A stretch of 64,000 nt of DNA from Nitrospirota bacterium. Its GTDB lineage: Bacteria; Nitrospirota_A; Leptospirillia; Leptospirillales; Leptospirillaceae. A program made the position numbers and the translations under genes. The notes beneath the pieces were generated by a model. The model had not been told where the DNA came from. It saw nothing but the letters and a program-made list of their open reading frames with translations, and did not search any database. This document shows, piece after piece, positions 15,300 through 22,933 of this stretch (its first letter is position 1; each line of letters starts with the position of its first letter). The DNA is taken from the NCBI GenBank assembly GCA_027335985.1, contig DAHWGX010000073.1, forward strand, positions 16,474-80,473, written 5' to 3'.

Positions 15300-16702
15300 G
15301 TTGGCGTTGGACCTGAAAAATATTCCTGATATGCCGTCCTGAAGGCGGGAGCCGAGGAGTGGAGCGGAGGACCAGCATCCTGGGATGCTGCCTCTGAAAA
15401 GAGAAGTCCGTCGGTACGGATCACCGTGTTCCATTGATGGCAGGCGGGACACCGGCCGGACCATCCAGGGTAAAAAGTCCGACAGGACTTGCAAACATAG
15501 GGTTGGTCGCTGGAAGGATCCAGGGTCAGAATTCGTTTGTAGGAATCGATTGCCGCCTCAATCTGTCGTCTCCTTTCGTAAATCTCACCCGCCAGCCTGT
15601 AGAATTCTCCTCCCCAGGAAGCATCCCCTTCCATGGCTTCGAGGAGGGAGAGGGCCTCCTCTTCCATACCGAGAAGATTCTGGATGCGTGCCTGATGAAA
15701 ACGCAGGCCGGGACTCCCCGATTTTTTTCCGAGAGCCTTTTCGTAGAGAGAGAGAACAGCATCCGGGTTTCCTTTCTCCAGGTAGAACTCCTCCAGTCTG
15801 ACGAGATGTAATGTCTGGCCAGTACGTTCCCATCCTTCCCAGAGATTTTCGATCCCTTCCTTCTCCCGCCCCTCGACGATCTGCGCCTCCGCCAGCCCGA
15901 TTCGCGCCGGGGTGAAGGATGGATCAATCTTGAGGGCCCCCCGAAAGGCCCTTCTGGCCCCTTCCGTCTGTCCCTGGTGGTGGAGGAGCGAACCGACCTC
16001 GAATCGGATTCCCACAAGGACCGACACTTCCCTGTCCCGCCTCTCGCCCTTTTCGAAGGAGCGCGCAAGAACGGTCTGGACCGAAAGCGCCTCCTCCCAA
16101 CGGTCGTTCTTGACAAGAAGTCTGCGAAAGAATTCCAGGACCTCCCGGTTGCGGCCCTCCTTCTTGAAGTATTCACGTAAAAGGGCCATAGAATCCTCGA
16201 CCCGACCCGCCCCTTCATAGTCATTCGCCAGTGCCAATACCAGCCGAACATCCTCCTCGTCGAAAACCCTTGCCCGACGGTGAATCCGTATCGCTCCGAC
16301 ATAGTCGCCTGACGATCGTTTAAGATCCCCGTAAAGAAGAAGTGCTTCCTTGTGGTCCGGGAAGAGCGTTACAAGACGTTCCAGAATCGAAATCGCCTGG
16401 GGAAGGTGGGAGCGGTTGATCTCGGTCCAGGCCCTCTTCCAAAGGGCCATGGCTTTTTCGGACCTTTTTTCCTCTCGACCCTCCCGTAAATTTTCTACCC
16501 AGGAGGCGAGATCCGAAAGGCCATGGATCATAAAAACGAGGCCTGCGCCAAAAGCAAATGCGAGAACAAGAAGGGTGATCTGGGGAAGAACGAGGACCTT
16601 ATGGGGAAGCAGCTGAAAGGATACCTTCTGGTCGTTCCATTCGGCCAGCTTGACGAGCCCGACCGCCAGAAGGAGCATGACCAGAAGGAGAAGACGCGTC
16701 AT
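15296..16702 (-). CDS. lapB: LapA-LapB-like membrane TPR protein with C-terminal rubredoxin knuckle
   Basis: 468 residues. Residues 1-75 carry two membrane helices in a LapA (DUF1049) arrangement; ~95-410 are TPR units; ~420-440 form a rubredoxin-type zinc knuckle CKSCRTFYPGWSGRCPAC as in LapB/YciM. In E. coli LapA and LapB are separate proteins that control LPS synthesis through FtsH-mediated LpxC turnover; here both appear fused. After the knuckle there is an extra ~45-residue tail. It overlaps rsfS by 4 bp and comF by 4 bp. Confidence 0.82.
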   Translation of the reverse strand: MTRLLLLVMLLLAVGLVKLAEWNDQKVSFQLLPHKVLVLPQITLLVLAFAFGAGLVFMIHGLSDLASWVENLREGREEKRSEKAMALWKRAWTEINRSHLPQAISILERLVTLFPDHKEALLLYGDLKRSSGDYVGAIRIHRRARVFDEEDVRLVLALANDYEGAGRVEDSMALLREYFKKEGRNREVLEFFRRLLVKNDRWEEALSVQTVLARSFEKGERRDREVSVLVGIRFEVGSLLHHQGQTEGARRAFRGALKIDPSFTPARIGLAEAQIVEGREKEGIENLWEGWERTGQTLHLVRLEEFYLEKGNPDAVLSLYEKALGKKSGSPGLRFHQARIQNLLGMEEEALSLLEAMEGDASWGGEFYRLAGEIYERRRQIEAAIDSYKRILTLDPSSDQPYVCKSCRTFYPGWSGRCPACHQWNTVIRTDGLLFSEAASQDAGPPLHSSAPAFRTAYQEYFSGPTPT

Positions 16703-17172
16703 GGAGAATGAAGCTCCCTGCCAGCGAAATTTGTTGGCTCCCCGGAAGAGGAGTACAGGGTCAGCCTTTCGACCGGCAGGACCCTGCGTTCCTTTCCGGC
16801 CTCGTCAAAGGCGAAGATGGCCGCGTCGGCGTAAAGGTCTTCAAGCCGATAGATTCCACGAACCCCCGGCAAAAAAAGGTCCACGACGATGTCTCCCAAG
16901 TCGAGAAGTGTCCACCGCGCTCCCCGCTCAGGGGACAATCCAAAGCCGGGTCGCGACAGTTCCTCGTCCAGGGCTTCGAGCGCCGCCTGCATATGTCGTT
17001 CATTCTCGGCATCTCCGAGAATCAGGCAGTCTGCATAGGAACACATTCCTCTGACGTCAATTACCCAGACATCTCTAATTTTCTTGTCGACGATAACTTT
17101 CGCCAATTTTCTGGCCTTATCGAGAATTTCAACTTCCTTGATATCAATTTTTCGTTCATTCGACAAACTCAC
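16699..17172 (-). CDS. rsfS: Ribosomal silencing factor RsfS
   Basis: Binds ribosomal protein L14 and blocks subunit joining when nutrients are short. 157 residues from a GTG with AGGAG 6 bp upstream; an ATG six codons earlier overlaps that site. Family signature: KKIRDVWVIDVRGMCSYADCLILG, RHMQAALEALDEEL, GARWTLLDLGDIVVDLFLPGVRGIYRLEDLYADA. The C-terminal ~35 residues beyond the family core are unusual. The usual neighbour nadD lies directly upstream. Confidence 0.9.
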   Translation of the reverse strand: MSLSNERKIDIKEVEILDKARKLAKVIVDKKIRDVWVIDVRGMCSYADCLILGDAENERHMQAALEALDEELSRPGFGLSPERGARWTLLDLGDIVVDLFLPGVRGIYRLEDLYADAAIFAFDEAGKERRVLPVERLTLYSSSGEPTNFAGRELHSP

Positions 17173-17270
17173 GAAGGCTCCTTGCCCCATCAGAAAAAAA
17201 ACGTTTTAAAAAATATAGCGAAAGATTTCGCGACCGGGATATGATCCGGCTCCGAAAACATTATGAAAAA

Positions 17271-18026
17271 TCAGGATATTTCCCCTTGCTTCTTCGAAAA
17301 TCCCTTATATATCCTTCTTTTCACAATATAGGATTTCACGGAATCAGGCAAGAGATTGGTCCAATACTCCCGGTTCTCGCCAGACAGACCTTTCCTCAGA
17401 TCCGTCGACGAAATATCCACAGCGTTAATCCGAAGAAACCTCAGCGTAGTTCCAAAATTCGGAAGCGGCCAGACTGCCTCTTCCAACTCCCCTCTCCGAA
17501 CACGGGTGACGACCGCTTCTGCGGAAACGGAATCAAAGGGACCCGCGGCACGCAGAGTCGTGAAAAAGGCCTCCACGGTCCTCTCTTCCTCCGCTCCCGG
17601 CCGGGTGACGATGACAAGGTGGGCCCCCGCCACAATCACCTCGGGTTGCCCCCAGCTCCAGAAATCGGAGAAAGCGTCTTCTCCCATGAGGAAAAAGGGG
17701 GGAGGATCGATGGCAAGCGCAGAAATGGTCCGCGCGGTGTATGAAGGTCCTTTCATTCGGCACTCGATGTCGGAGCTTCGCCAGCCGGGGTGATCCCCGA
17801 TGGCGAGATCAAGCATGATCTTTCTTTCCTCGCAGGAAATTTCTGGAAAATCCTTGTGCGGGGGATGTCCCGTCGGAATGAAAAGGATTTCCTGAAGGTC
17901 CAGACGCGCCTCGATCTCTGCGGCCAGGGCCATATGCCCTCTGTGAACCGGGTTGAAGGCCCCCCCGAAAAGCGCAAGGGTCGGGCGTTTTTTTTTATCA
18001 GCGGCCCCGTAGGTGTCCATGGCCAT
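17271..18026 (-). CDS. nadD: Nicotinate-nucleotide adenylyltransferase
   Basis: Adenylates nicotinate mononucleotide in NAD synthesis. 251 residues, slightly longer than usual because of an N-terminal extension and a tail. LALFGGAFNPVHRGHMALA (ATP site with HxxH), IPTGHPPHKDFP and the ISSTxxR motif as DISSTDLRKGL. Overlaps the end of proA by 29 bp. The order obgE-proB-proA-nadD-rsfS is a conserved bacterial cluster. Confidence 0.92.
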   Translation of the reverse strand: MAMDTYGAADKKKRPTLALFGGAFNPVHRGHMALAAEIEARLDLQEILFIPTGHPPHKDFPEISCEERKIMLDLAIGDHPGWRSSDIECRMKGPSYTARTISALAIDPPPFFLMGEDAFSDFWSWGQPEVIVAGAHLVIVTRPGAEEERTVEAFFTTLRAAGPFDSVSAEAVVTRVRRGELEEAVWPLPNFGTTLRFLRINAVDISSTDLRKGLSGENREYWTNLLPDSVKSYIVKRRIYKGFSKKQGEIS

Positions 18027-19260
18027 GAACCAGATACTTGGTCGTGGTCAGTTCCGACAGCCCCATCGTTCCCCGTGCATGGATCCGGGTGGTGCTGATT
18101 CCCACTTCGGCACCCAGTCCGAATACTCCCCCATCGTGAAGACGAGTGGAGGCGTTGACCATCACGCAGGAGGCGTCCACCTCCCGCAGGAAGCGTTCGG
18201 CATCAAAGACGTCGGATGTCACGATGGCTTCGGTGTGCCCCGACCCGTAGCGGGCAATATGGTCCAAGGCCTCGTCGAGATTCGCCACGATGCGAAGGTT
18301 CATCGAAAGGGAGAGAAATTCTGTGGCGTAGGTCTCGGGAGTGGCGGGTGGAATGGAGGGATCGAGATGTCGGGTACGCGGACATCCGAAAACCGTCACT
18401 TCCTTTTCCCTGAGGATATTGAGGAGGGGATGGACAAAGCTGTCGGACAGCCCTTCGTGCACCAAAAGGGTTTCCATCGAATTGCAGGTCGAGGGGCGGT
18501 CGACCTTGGCATTGAGCGCGATGTCCCGGGCCATGGTGAAGGGAGCGCTGGCCGAGACGTAAACGTGACATATTCCCTGATCATGGCGCAAAACCGGTAC
18601 GCGGGCGTGAGTGACCACCGCCTCCATCAAAGAGGCGCCTCCCCGGGGAATCACCACATCGAGGGTGGTGTTGGAGACAAGATCCTGGACCACCTTCCGG
18701 TCGGTCCAGGGAAGAAAGGCGATTCCGTCAGGATTGACATTGGCCTCGGCCAACCCCTCCCAGATAGCCTGTGATAGGAGCGTGTTGCTACGGACCGCCT
18801 CCGATCCTCCCTTGAGAACCACGCCGTTTCCGGACTTGAAACAGAGAGATGCAACCTCCACCGTCACGTTGGGTCGCGATTCGTAGACCACCCCCACCAG
18901 ACCGATCGGAACACGCACCTTTTCGATGACAAGGCCGTCGGAATTTTCCCAGCGGGAGAGAGAAGTTCCCACCGGATCGGCCAGTATGGCAATATCCCGC
19001 ACCCCCCTGACCATTCCTTCGAATCGGGACTCGGTGAGAAGCAGCCTGTCGCACATTGCGGGAGACAATCCCTTCGAGAGGGCCTCATCATAATCCTGAC
19101 GGTTCGCCTTCAGAATTTCAGGCTGAATCGCCTCGAGCTGTCGTGCGATCTTTTCCAGGGCTTCGTTTTTCTTCCCCGAGGTCAATATCGCATAGGAGCG
19201 CGAAGCCGCCTTTGTTTTTCTGAGAATAGGATCCAGCTCCGCTTCATGATAGGACATCAT
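17998..19260 (-). CDS. proA: Gamma-glutamyl phosphate reductase
   Basis: NADPH-dependent second step of proline synthesis. 420 residues, family length. Features: VPIGLVGVVYESRPNVTVEVASL, SGNGVVLKGGSEAVRSN, catalytic Cys region KVDRPSTCNSMETLLVH, and C-terminal RIHARGTMGLSELTTTKY. Starts 4 bp inside the end of proB, giving coupled expression of the proB-proA channel. Confidence 0.95.
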   Translation of the reverse strand: MMSYHEAELDPILRKTKAASRSYAILTSGKKNEALEKIARQLEAIQPEILKANRQDYDEALSKGLSPAMCDRLLLTESRFEGMVRGVRDIAILADPVGTSLSRWENSDGLVIEKVRVPIGLVGVVYESRPNVTVEVASLCFKSGNGVVLKGGSEAVRSNTLLSQAIWEGLAEANVNPDGIAFLPWTDRKVVQDLVSNTTLDVVIPRGGASLMEAVVTHARVPVLRHDQGICHVYVSASAPFTMARDIALNAKVDRPSTCNSMETLLVHEGLSDSFVHPLLNILREKEVTVFGCPRTRHLDPSIPPATPETYATEFLSLSMNLRIVANLDEALDHIARYGSGHTEAIVTSDVFDAERFLREVDASCVMVNASTRLHDGGVFGLGAEVGISTTRIHARGTMGLSELTTTKYLVHGHGHLRGR

Positions 19261-20420
19261 CGCTCCCCCTTCCTTCCTTGGTGGTACTGACCGGTCAGTA
19301 CGAGATCATTTCGATGAACGAGGATTCCTTGCATTCCATCCATCCACTCGGCCGATCCCGTGCGGGCGATTCCCCTGGCAACTTCTCTCCCCTGGGGATC
19401 GATAAGATAGACCGGATCCCTCGGCAAAAATTGTCCTTCGACTCCGACGACTCCGGCCCCCAAAAGACTTCTTTTTCCTTCCGAGAGGGCTTTTGCAGCC
19501 CCCATATCGAGCCGGAATCCCCCCATGGGGCGGGAAAAATGACCGATCCATATCTTCCGGTTGGAAGGTAGCTTCTCATGGGTCTCGAAGAGGGTTCCAG
19601 TCCTTCCTTCGAAGAATCGGAAAATCCCGGAAGGAATGTCCCCCTTCAGGACACCGACCGGAAGTCCCCACCCATTGGCCCAAAGGGCAGTGCTGACCTT
19701 CGAGGCCATCCCGCCCGTACCGAGACCGCTCCGGGAGACTCCGGCCATCCGTTCGATTTCGGGACTGATTCCATGGATGCAGGCAATTTTCTTCGCATCC
19801 CTAACGACCCGGGGATCAGCCGTGTACAGGTGAGAGACATCCGAGAGCAGCAACAGACAATCCGCCCTTATGAGACCGGCGACATAGGCAGACAGACGGT
19901 CGTTGTCCCCAAAGCGTATTTCGAAGGTCGCCACGGCATCGTTTTCGTTCACGACGGGAACGATGCCCAGAGAAAGGAGCGTTTCCGTTGTCCGCTCTAG
20001 ATTTGTAAACCGCTCCCTGTCAACGATGTCGGAAGGAGTCAGTAGGATCTGGGCCGTATGAATTCCATGGCGACCCAGGGCACGTTCCCACTGGATCATG
20101 AGGGAGGACTGCCCGGCAGAGGCTGCCGCCTGCTTGAGCGCAAGGGAAAGCGGCTTTTTCCCGAGGCCGATTTTTTCCCGCCCTGCGGCGATCGCTCCGG
20201 AAGAAACGAGAACGACCCGGATCCCTTCGGTCCGGAGGAGCGCGACTTGGCGGGCTATTCGTCCAAAGGCGCGAGGCGAGAGAGCGCCCGATTCATCGGT
20301 CAGGATCTGGCTGCCGACCTTGAGAACCAGGATCCGAAGGCTCTTTCTGATTCGAAGACGCTCTTCCAGGCAACCTTTGACGATCGATTTCTCAGCCTTG
20401 GGAAGGGAGGGTTCCGGCAA
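19257..20420 (-). CDS. proB: Glutamate 5-kinase with PUA domain
   Basis: First step of proline synthesis. 387 residues from TTG, chosen because AAGGAA precedes it by 6 bp; no ATG or GTG is available before the conserved LVLKVGSQILTDESG. Amino-acid kinase domain (VVLVSSGAIAAGREKIGLG, VVNENDAVATFEIRFGDNDRLSA, GTGGMASKVSTALWANGWG) is followed by a C-terminal PUA domain (~285-375). Feedback inhibition by proline is usual in the family. Overlaps the end of obgE by 29 bp. Confidence 0.9.
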   Translation of the reverse strand: MPEPSLPKAEKSIVKGCLEERLRIRKSLRILVLKVGSQILTDESGALSPRAFGRIARQVALLRTEGIRVVLVSSGAIAAGREKIGLGKKPLSLALKQAAASAGQSSLMIQWERALGRHGIHTAQILLTPSDIVDRERFTNLERTTETLLSLGIVPVVNENDAVATFEIRFGDNDRLSAYVAGLIRADCLLLLSDVSHLYTADPRVVRDAKKIACIHGISPEIERMAGVSRSGLGTGGMASKVSTALWANGWGLPVGVLKGDIPSGIFRFFEGRTGTLFETHEKLPSNRKIWIGHFSRPMGGFRLDMGAAKALSEGKRSLLGAGVVGVEGQFLPRDPVYLIDPQGREVARGIARTGSAEWMDGMQGILVHRNDLVLTGQYHQGRKGER

Positions 20421-21432
20421 GGGATTTTCCTTCAAGAAGAAGATCGAGGGCCGACAAAAGCGACGGGATTCCCTCTCCCGTCTGAGACGAGAGAAAAAAT
20501 GGAGTCCGGCCTGTCTTCTGGCAGAACATCCTGAAAGCCTCCACCCTCTGGGGGTCTCCAGCATCGATCTTGGTGGCCGCTAGCTCCTCTGGTTTCTCAA
20601 GGAGAGCGGGATCGTAGAGCTCAAGCTCCTTCCGTATCACCCGGTAGGCCTCCTCCGGATTTTCGGGGCCTTCGAAGCTGACATCAATAAAATGAAGAAG
20701 AATTTCTGTCCGCTCCACATGGCGAAGGAAACGATCCCCCAGCCCTCGTCCTTCGTGCGCTCCCTCAATCAGTCCGGGAAGATCGGCGATAACGTATTCC
20801 CGGTTTCTGGGGGGCTGACCACGCGAAACGACCCCAAGATGGGGGTAAAGGGTTGTGAAGGGGTAGGATCCGATGCGGGGATGGGCCCGAGTGACGCGAC
20901 CAAGAAAGGTGGATTTCCCGGCATTTGGAAATCCCAGGAGACCCACCTTTGCCATGACTTTGAGCTCGAACTTCAGGAAAACATCCTGGGCTGGCTTTCC
21001 AGGCTCCGCAAACTCGGGAGCCTGCCGTGTCGGAGTGGCGAAGTGAACATTTCCACGTCCGCCGCGTCCCCCCTGGGCCGCAACGAAAGTCTGCCCTTCG
21101 GAGACCAGATCGGCCAGTAGCTCACCTGTATCGGCATTGAAAACCTGGGTCCCCAGAGGCAATTGGAGCGTCAGGTCCTGTCCGGTCCTCCCGTGCTGTT
21201 TTTTTCCTCGACCATTCTCCCCTGAAGAGGCAACGACACGAGGTCTGTGCTTGAAATCCAGCAGAGTCGATTTCGCGGAGGTTCCCTGGAGAATAATGGA
21301 TCCGCCGTTCCCTCCGTCTCCTCCGTCGGGCCCCCCACGGGGAACAAATTTCTCCCTCCGAAAGGAAGCCGACCCATCGCCCCCTTTGCCGGAGGAGACC
21401 CAAAGTTTGACCTCATCGACAAACTGAGACAT
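20392..21432 (-). CDS. obgE: GTPase ObgE/CgtA
   Basis: Ribosome-assembly and stress GTPase binding the 50S subunit. 346 residues: glycine-rich Obg fold (1-158; SSGKGGDGSASFRREKFVP, GGRGGRGNVHFATPTRQAP) and G domain (VGLLGFPNAGKSTFLGRV, FTTLYPHLGV, DLPGLIEGAHEGRGLGDRFL, TKID, SSQTGEG). The optional C-terminal OCT domain is absent. GGAGGG precedes the ATG. Located downstream of rplU-rpmA as in most bacteria. Confidence 0.95.
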   Translation of the reverse strand: MSQFVDEVKLWVSSGKGGDGSASFRREKFVPRGGPDGGDGGNGGSIILQGTSAKSTLLDFKHRPRVVASSGENGRGKKQHGRTGQDLTLQLPLGTQVFNADTGELLADLVSEGQTFVAAQGGRGGRGNVHFATPTRQAPEFAEPGKPAQDVFLKFELKVMAKVGLLGFPNAGKSTFLGRVTRAHPRIGSYPFTTLYPHLGVVSRGQPPRNREYVIADLPGLIEGAHEGRGLGDRFLRHVERTEILLHFIDVSFEGPENPEEAYRVIRKELELYDPALLEKPEELAATKIDAGDPQRVEAFRMFCQKTGRTPFFLSSQTGEGIPSLLSALDLLLEGKSLAGTLPSQG

Positions 21433-21483
21433 GGACCCTCCGGAGGGAGAAAAGCAGAAACTGCCCGAGTACCGGACGCAGGG

Positions 21484-21768
21484 TCAGGCCTCGACAGTCC
21501 CTGGAACGAGGATGGTGTGAGGGACGATGCTGATCTTTTTCGCGTCGCGACCGTACCGGGAAAACCGGACGGTTCCTGTCTGCATAGCAAAAAGGGTATG
21601 ATCTCGCCCCATTCCTACATTGTCTCCGGGGTAGAACTGGGTCCCTCGCTGCCGGACCAGGATGTTTCCGGCCAGAACGAACTGGCCATCGTGGCGCTTG
21701 ACGCCCAGACGTTTCGACTCGGAATCGCGACCGTTACGGGTCGAACCGACCCCTTTCTTATGAGCCAT
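21484..21768 (-). CDS. rpmA: 50S ribosomal protein L27
   Basis: 94 residues, starting [23 protein letters not shown], with [15 protein letters not shown]. The N-terminus reaches the peptidyl-transferase centre in the ribosome; there is no extra cleavable N-terminal extension of the Firmicutes type. It sits between rplU (14 bp) and obgE. Confidence 0.96.
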   Translation of the reverse strand: MAHKKGVGSTRNGRDSESKRLGVKRHDGQFVLAGNILVRQRGTQFYPGDNVGMGRDHTLFAMQTGTVRFSRYGRDAKKISIVPHTILVPGTVEA

Positions 21769-21782
21769 GAGATGTTCCTCTC

Positions 21783-22106
21783 TTAAGCAGTCTTGATGAT
21801 GGATTCAATCTTCACACGGGACACTAGCTGGCGGTGTCCCTTCTTGCGCCGGTAATTTTTTCGGCGCTTCTTCTTGAAAACAATGATTTTGGGATCCTTT
21901 TCCTGGCGAAGGATGCGTCCATGAACCTCGACGGAAAGAGGCTTCTCCTCCGTCGCGTATGAAATGACTCCTTCTTCAGACACCATCAACACCTGGTCGA
22001 AGATAACAGCCCCTTCTTCCTCTAGGCGTTCCACGACAAGAATCTGTCCGGGGGCGACGCGATACATCTTGCCCCCTGTCCGTATCACGGCAAAATTTTC
22101 TGCCAT
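21783..22106 (-). CDS. rplU: 50S ribosomal protein L21
   Basis: 107 residues from [20 protein letters not shown]; a longer frame upstream is non-coding leader. Basic core [16 protein letters not shown] near residue 78-93 binds 23S rRNA. AGAGGGGG lies before the ATG. A GGCAGA/TCTGCC stem-loop (22145-22160) in the leader could be an autoregulatory element as described for L21 leaders, but this was not matched to a model. Confidence 0.95.
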   Translation of the reverse strand: MAENFAVIRTGGKMYRVAPGQILVVERLEEEGAVIFDQVLMVSEEGVISYATEEKPLSVEVHGRILRQEKDPKIIVFKKKRRKNYRRKKGHRQLVSRVKIESIIKTA

Positions 22107-22205
22107 GAGGTCCCCCTCTTTCTGATAGCCTGACGATTGATCCGGCAGAGAACTCTGCCGACATTCCAAGGGACCATCGGGTCCCGCCCAAAGTCGCAAA
22201 GTTGA

Positions 22206-22235
22206 AATATAACACAAGGACCTGAAAGGATGCAA
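22206..22235 (-). promoter_or_regulatory. Promoter of the rplU operon
   Basis: On the minus strand TTGCAT and TATATT are separated by 18 bp, about 100 bp upstream of rplU. The operon it would drive runs through rpmA, obgE, proB and beyond. Confidence 0.5.
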
Positions 22236-22287
22236 AACAATTCGGTGAAGGCAGCGGTCGATATCGATTGAAACTGGTCGCCAACTG

Positions 22288-22300
22288 TGAGAATATCTCA
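22288..22300. promoter_or_regulatory. Palindrome in the rplU/fur intergenic region, candidate Fur-type operator
   Basis: TGAGA-ATA-TCTCA is a perfect 13-bp palindrome 124 bp before the fur start codon, inside the 317-bp divergent region. It shares the half-site TGAGAAT with the stronger palindrome upstream of the outer-membrane gene at 47218, suggesting autoregulation. The rest of this intergenic region shows no ORF. Confidence 0.35.
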
Positions 22301-22423
22301 GAATACATTCCCCGATCATAATAGAATCGAAGAAAAATCGGAAAAATGGATCCCGAGGGGATCCTTAGGTTTTCGAATGAGCGGCAGTTTTTTTTCCAAA
22401 AACGCATTAATAGAGACTAGAGA

Positions 22424-22930
22424 ATGCCAGACCCTATCGTTCCAAGAAAGAAGTCCACAGGAATCGCGGGATCACTCAAAAACAGGCCCGCTGCAGCGGG
22501 AGTGGATCTTTCCGAGCATCTTCGCTCTCACGGAATTCATCCGACCCAGCAAAGGCTCAGGGTCCTGAAGGTTCTTGTGGAATCGAAAGCTCACTTGAGC
22601 GCCGAAGAAATTCACGGATTGGTCCGGGCCCAGACTCCACGAATCGGCCTTGCGACCATTTACCGAACCCTTCACGCCCTCAAGGAAAAGGGGCTTGTGG
22701 AAGAACACCGGTTCAATGACGAATTCAGCCGCTACGAGGCCATGCCGGCCAATCACCATGACCACCTGATCTGCATCGAGTGCGGAAAGGTCGTCGAGTT
22801 CGATCAACCTCTGATTGAACAACTCCAGCTCGCTGCAGCCAAGGAAAACCATTTCTCGATTGTTTTTCATCGGCTTGAAATATATGGGATCTGCGAAAGC
22901 TGCGCAGAACTCCATAAGAAAAATCCCTGA
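22424..22930 (+). CDS. fur: Fur-family metal-dependent repressor
   Basis: 168 residues with an N-terminal extension of ~25 residues. Winged HTH (GIHPTQQRLRVLKVLVESKAHLSAEE, RIGLATIYRTLHALKEKGLV) and dimerisation domain with metal ligands (NHHDHLICIECGKVVEF and second Cys pair GICESCAEL forming the structural zinc site). Fur versus PerR cannot be decided firmly, but the HHDH motif and Cys4 arrangement fit Fur. Iron homeostasis is central for an acidophilic iron oxidizer. Converges on the permease gene with 3 bp between stops. Confidence 0.88.
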   Translation: MPDPIVPRKKSTGIAGSLKNRPAAAGVDLSEHLRSHGIHPTQQRLRVLKVLVESKAHLSAEEIHGLVRAQTPRIGLATIYRTLHALKEKGLVEEHRFNDEFSRYEAMPANHHDHLICIECGKVVEFDQPLIEQLQLAAAKENHFSIVFHRLEIYGICESCAELHKKNP

Positions 22931-22933
22931 CGG

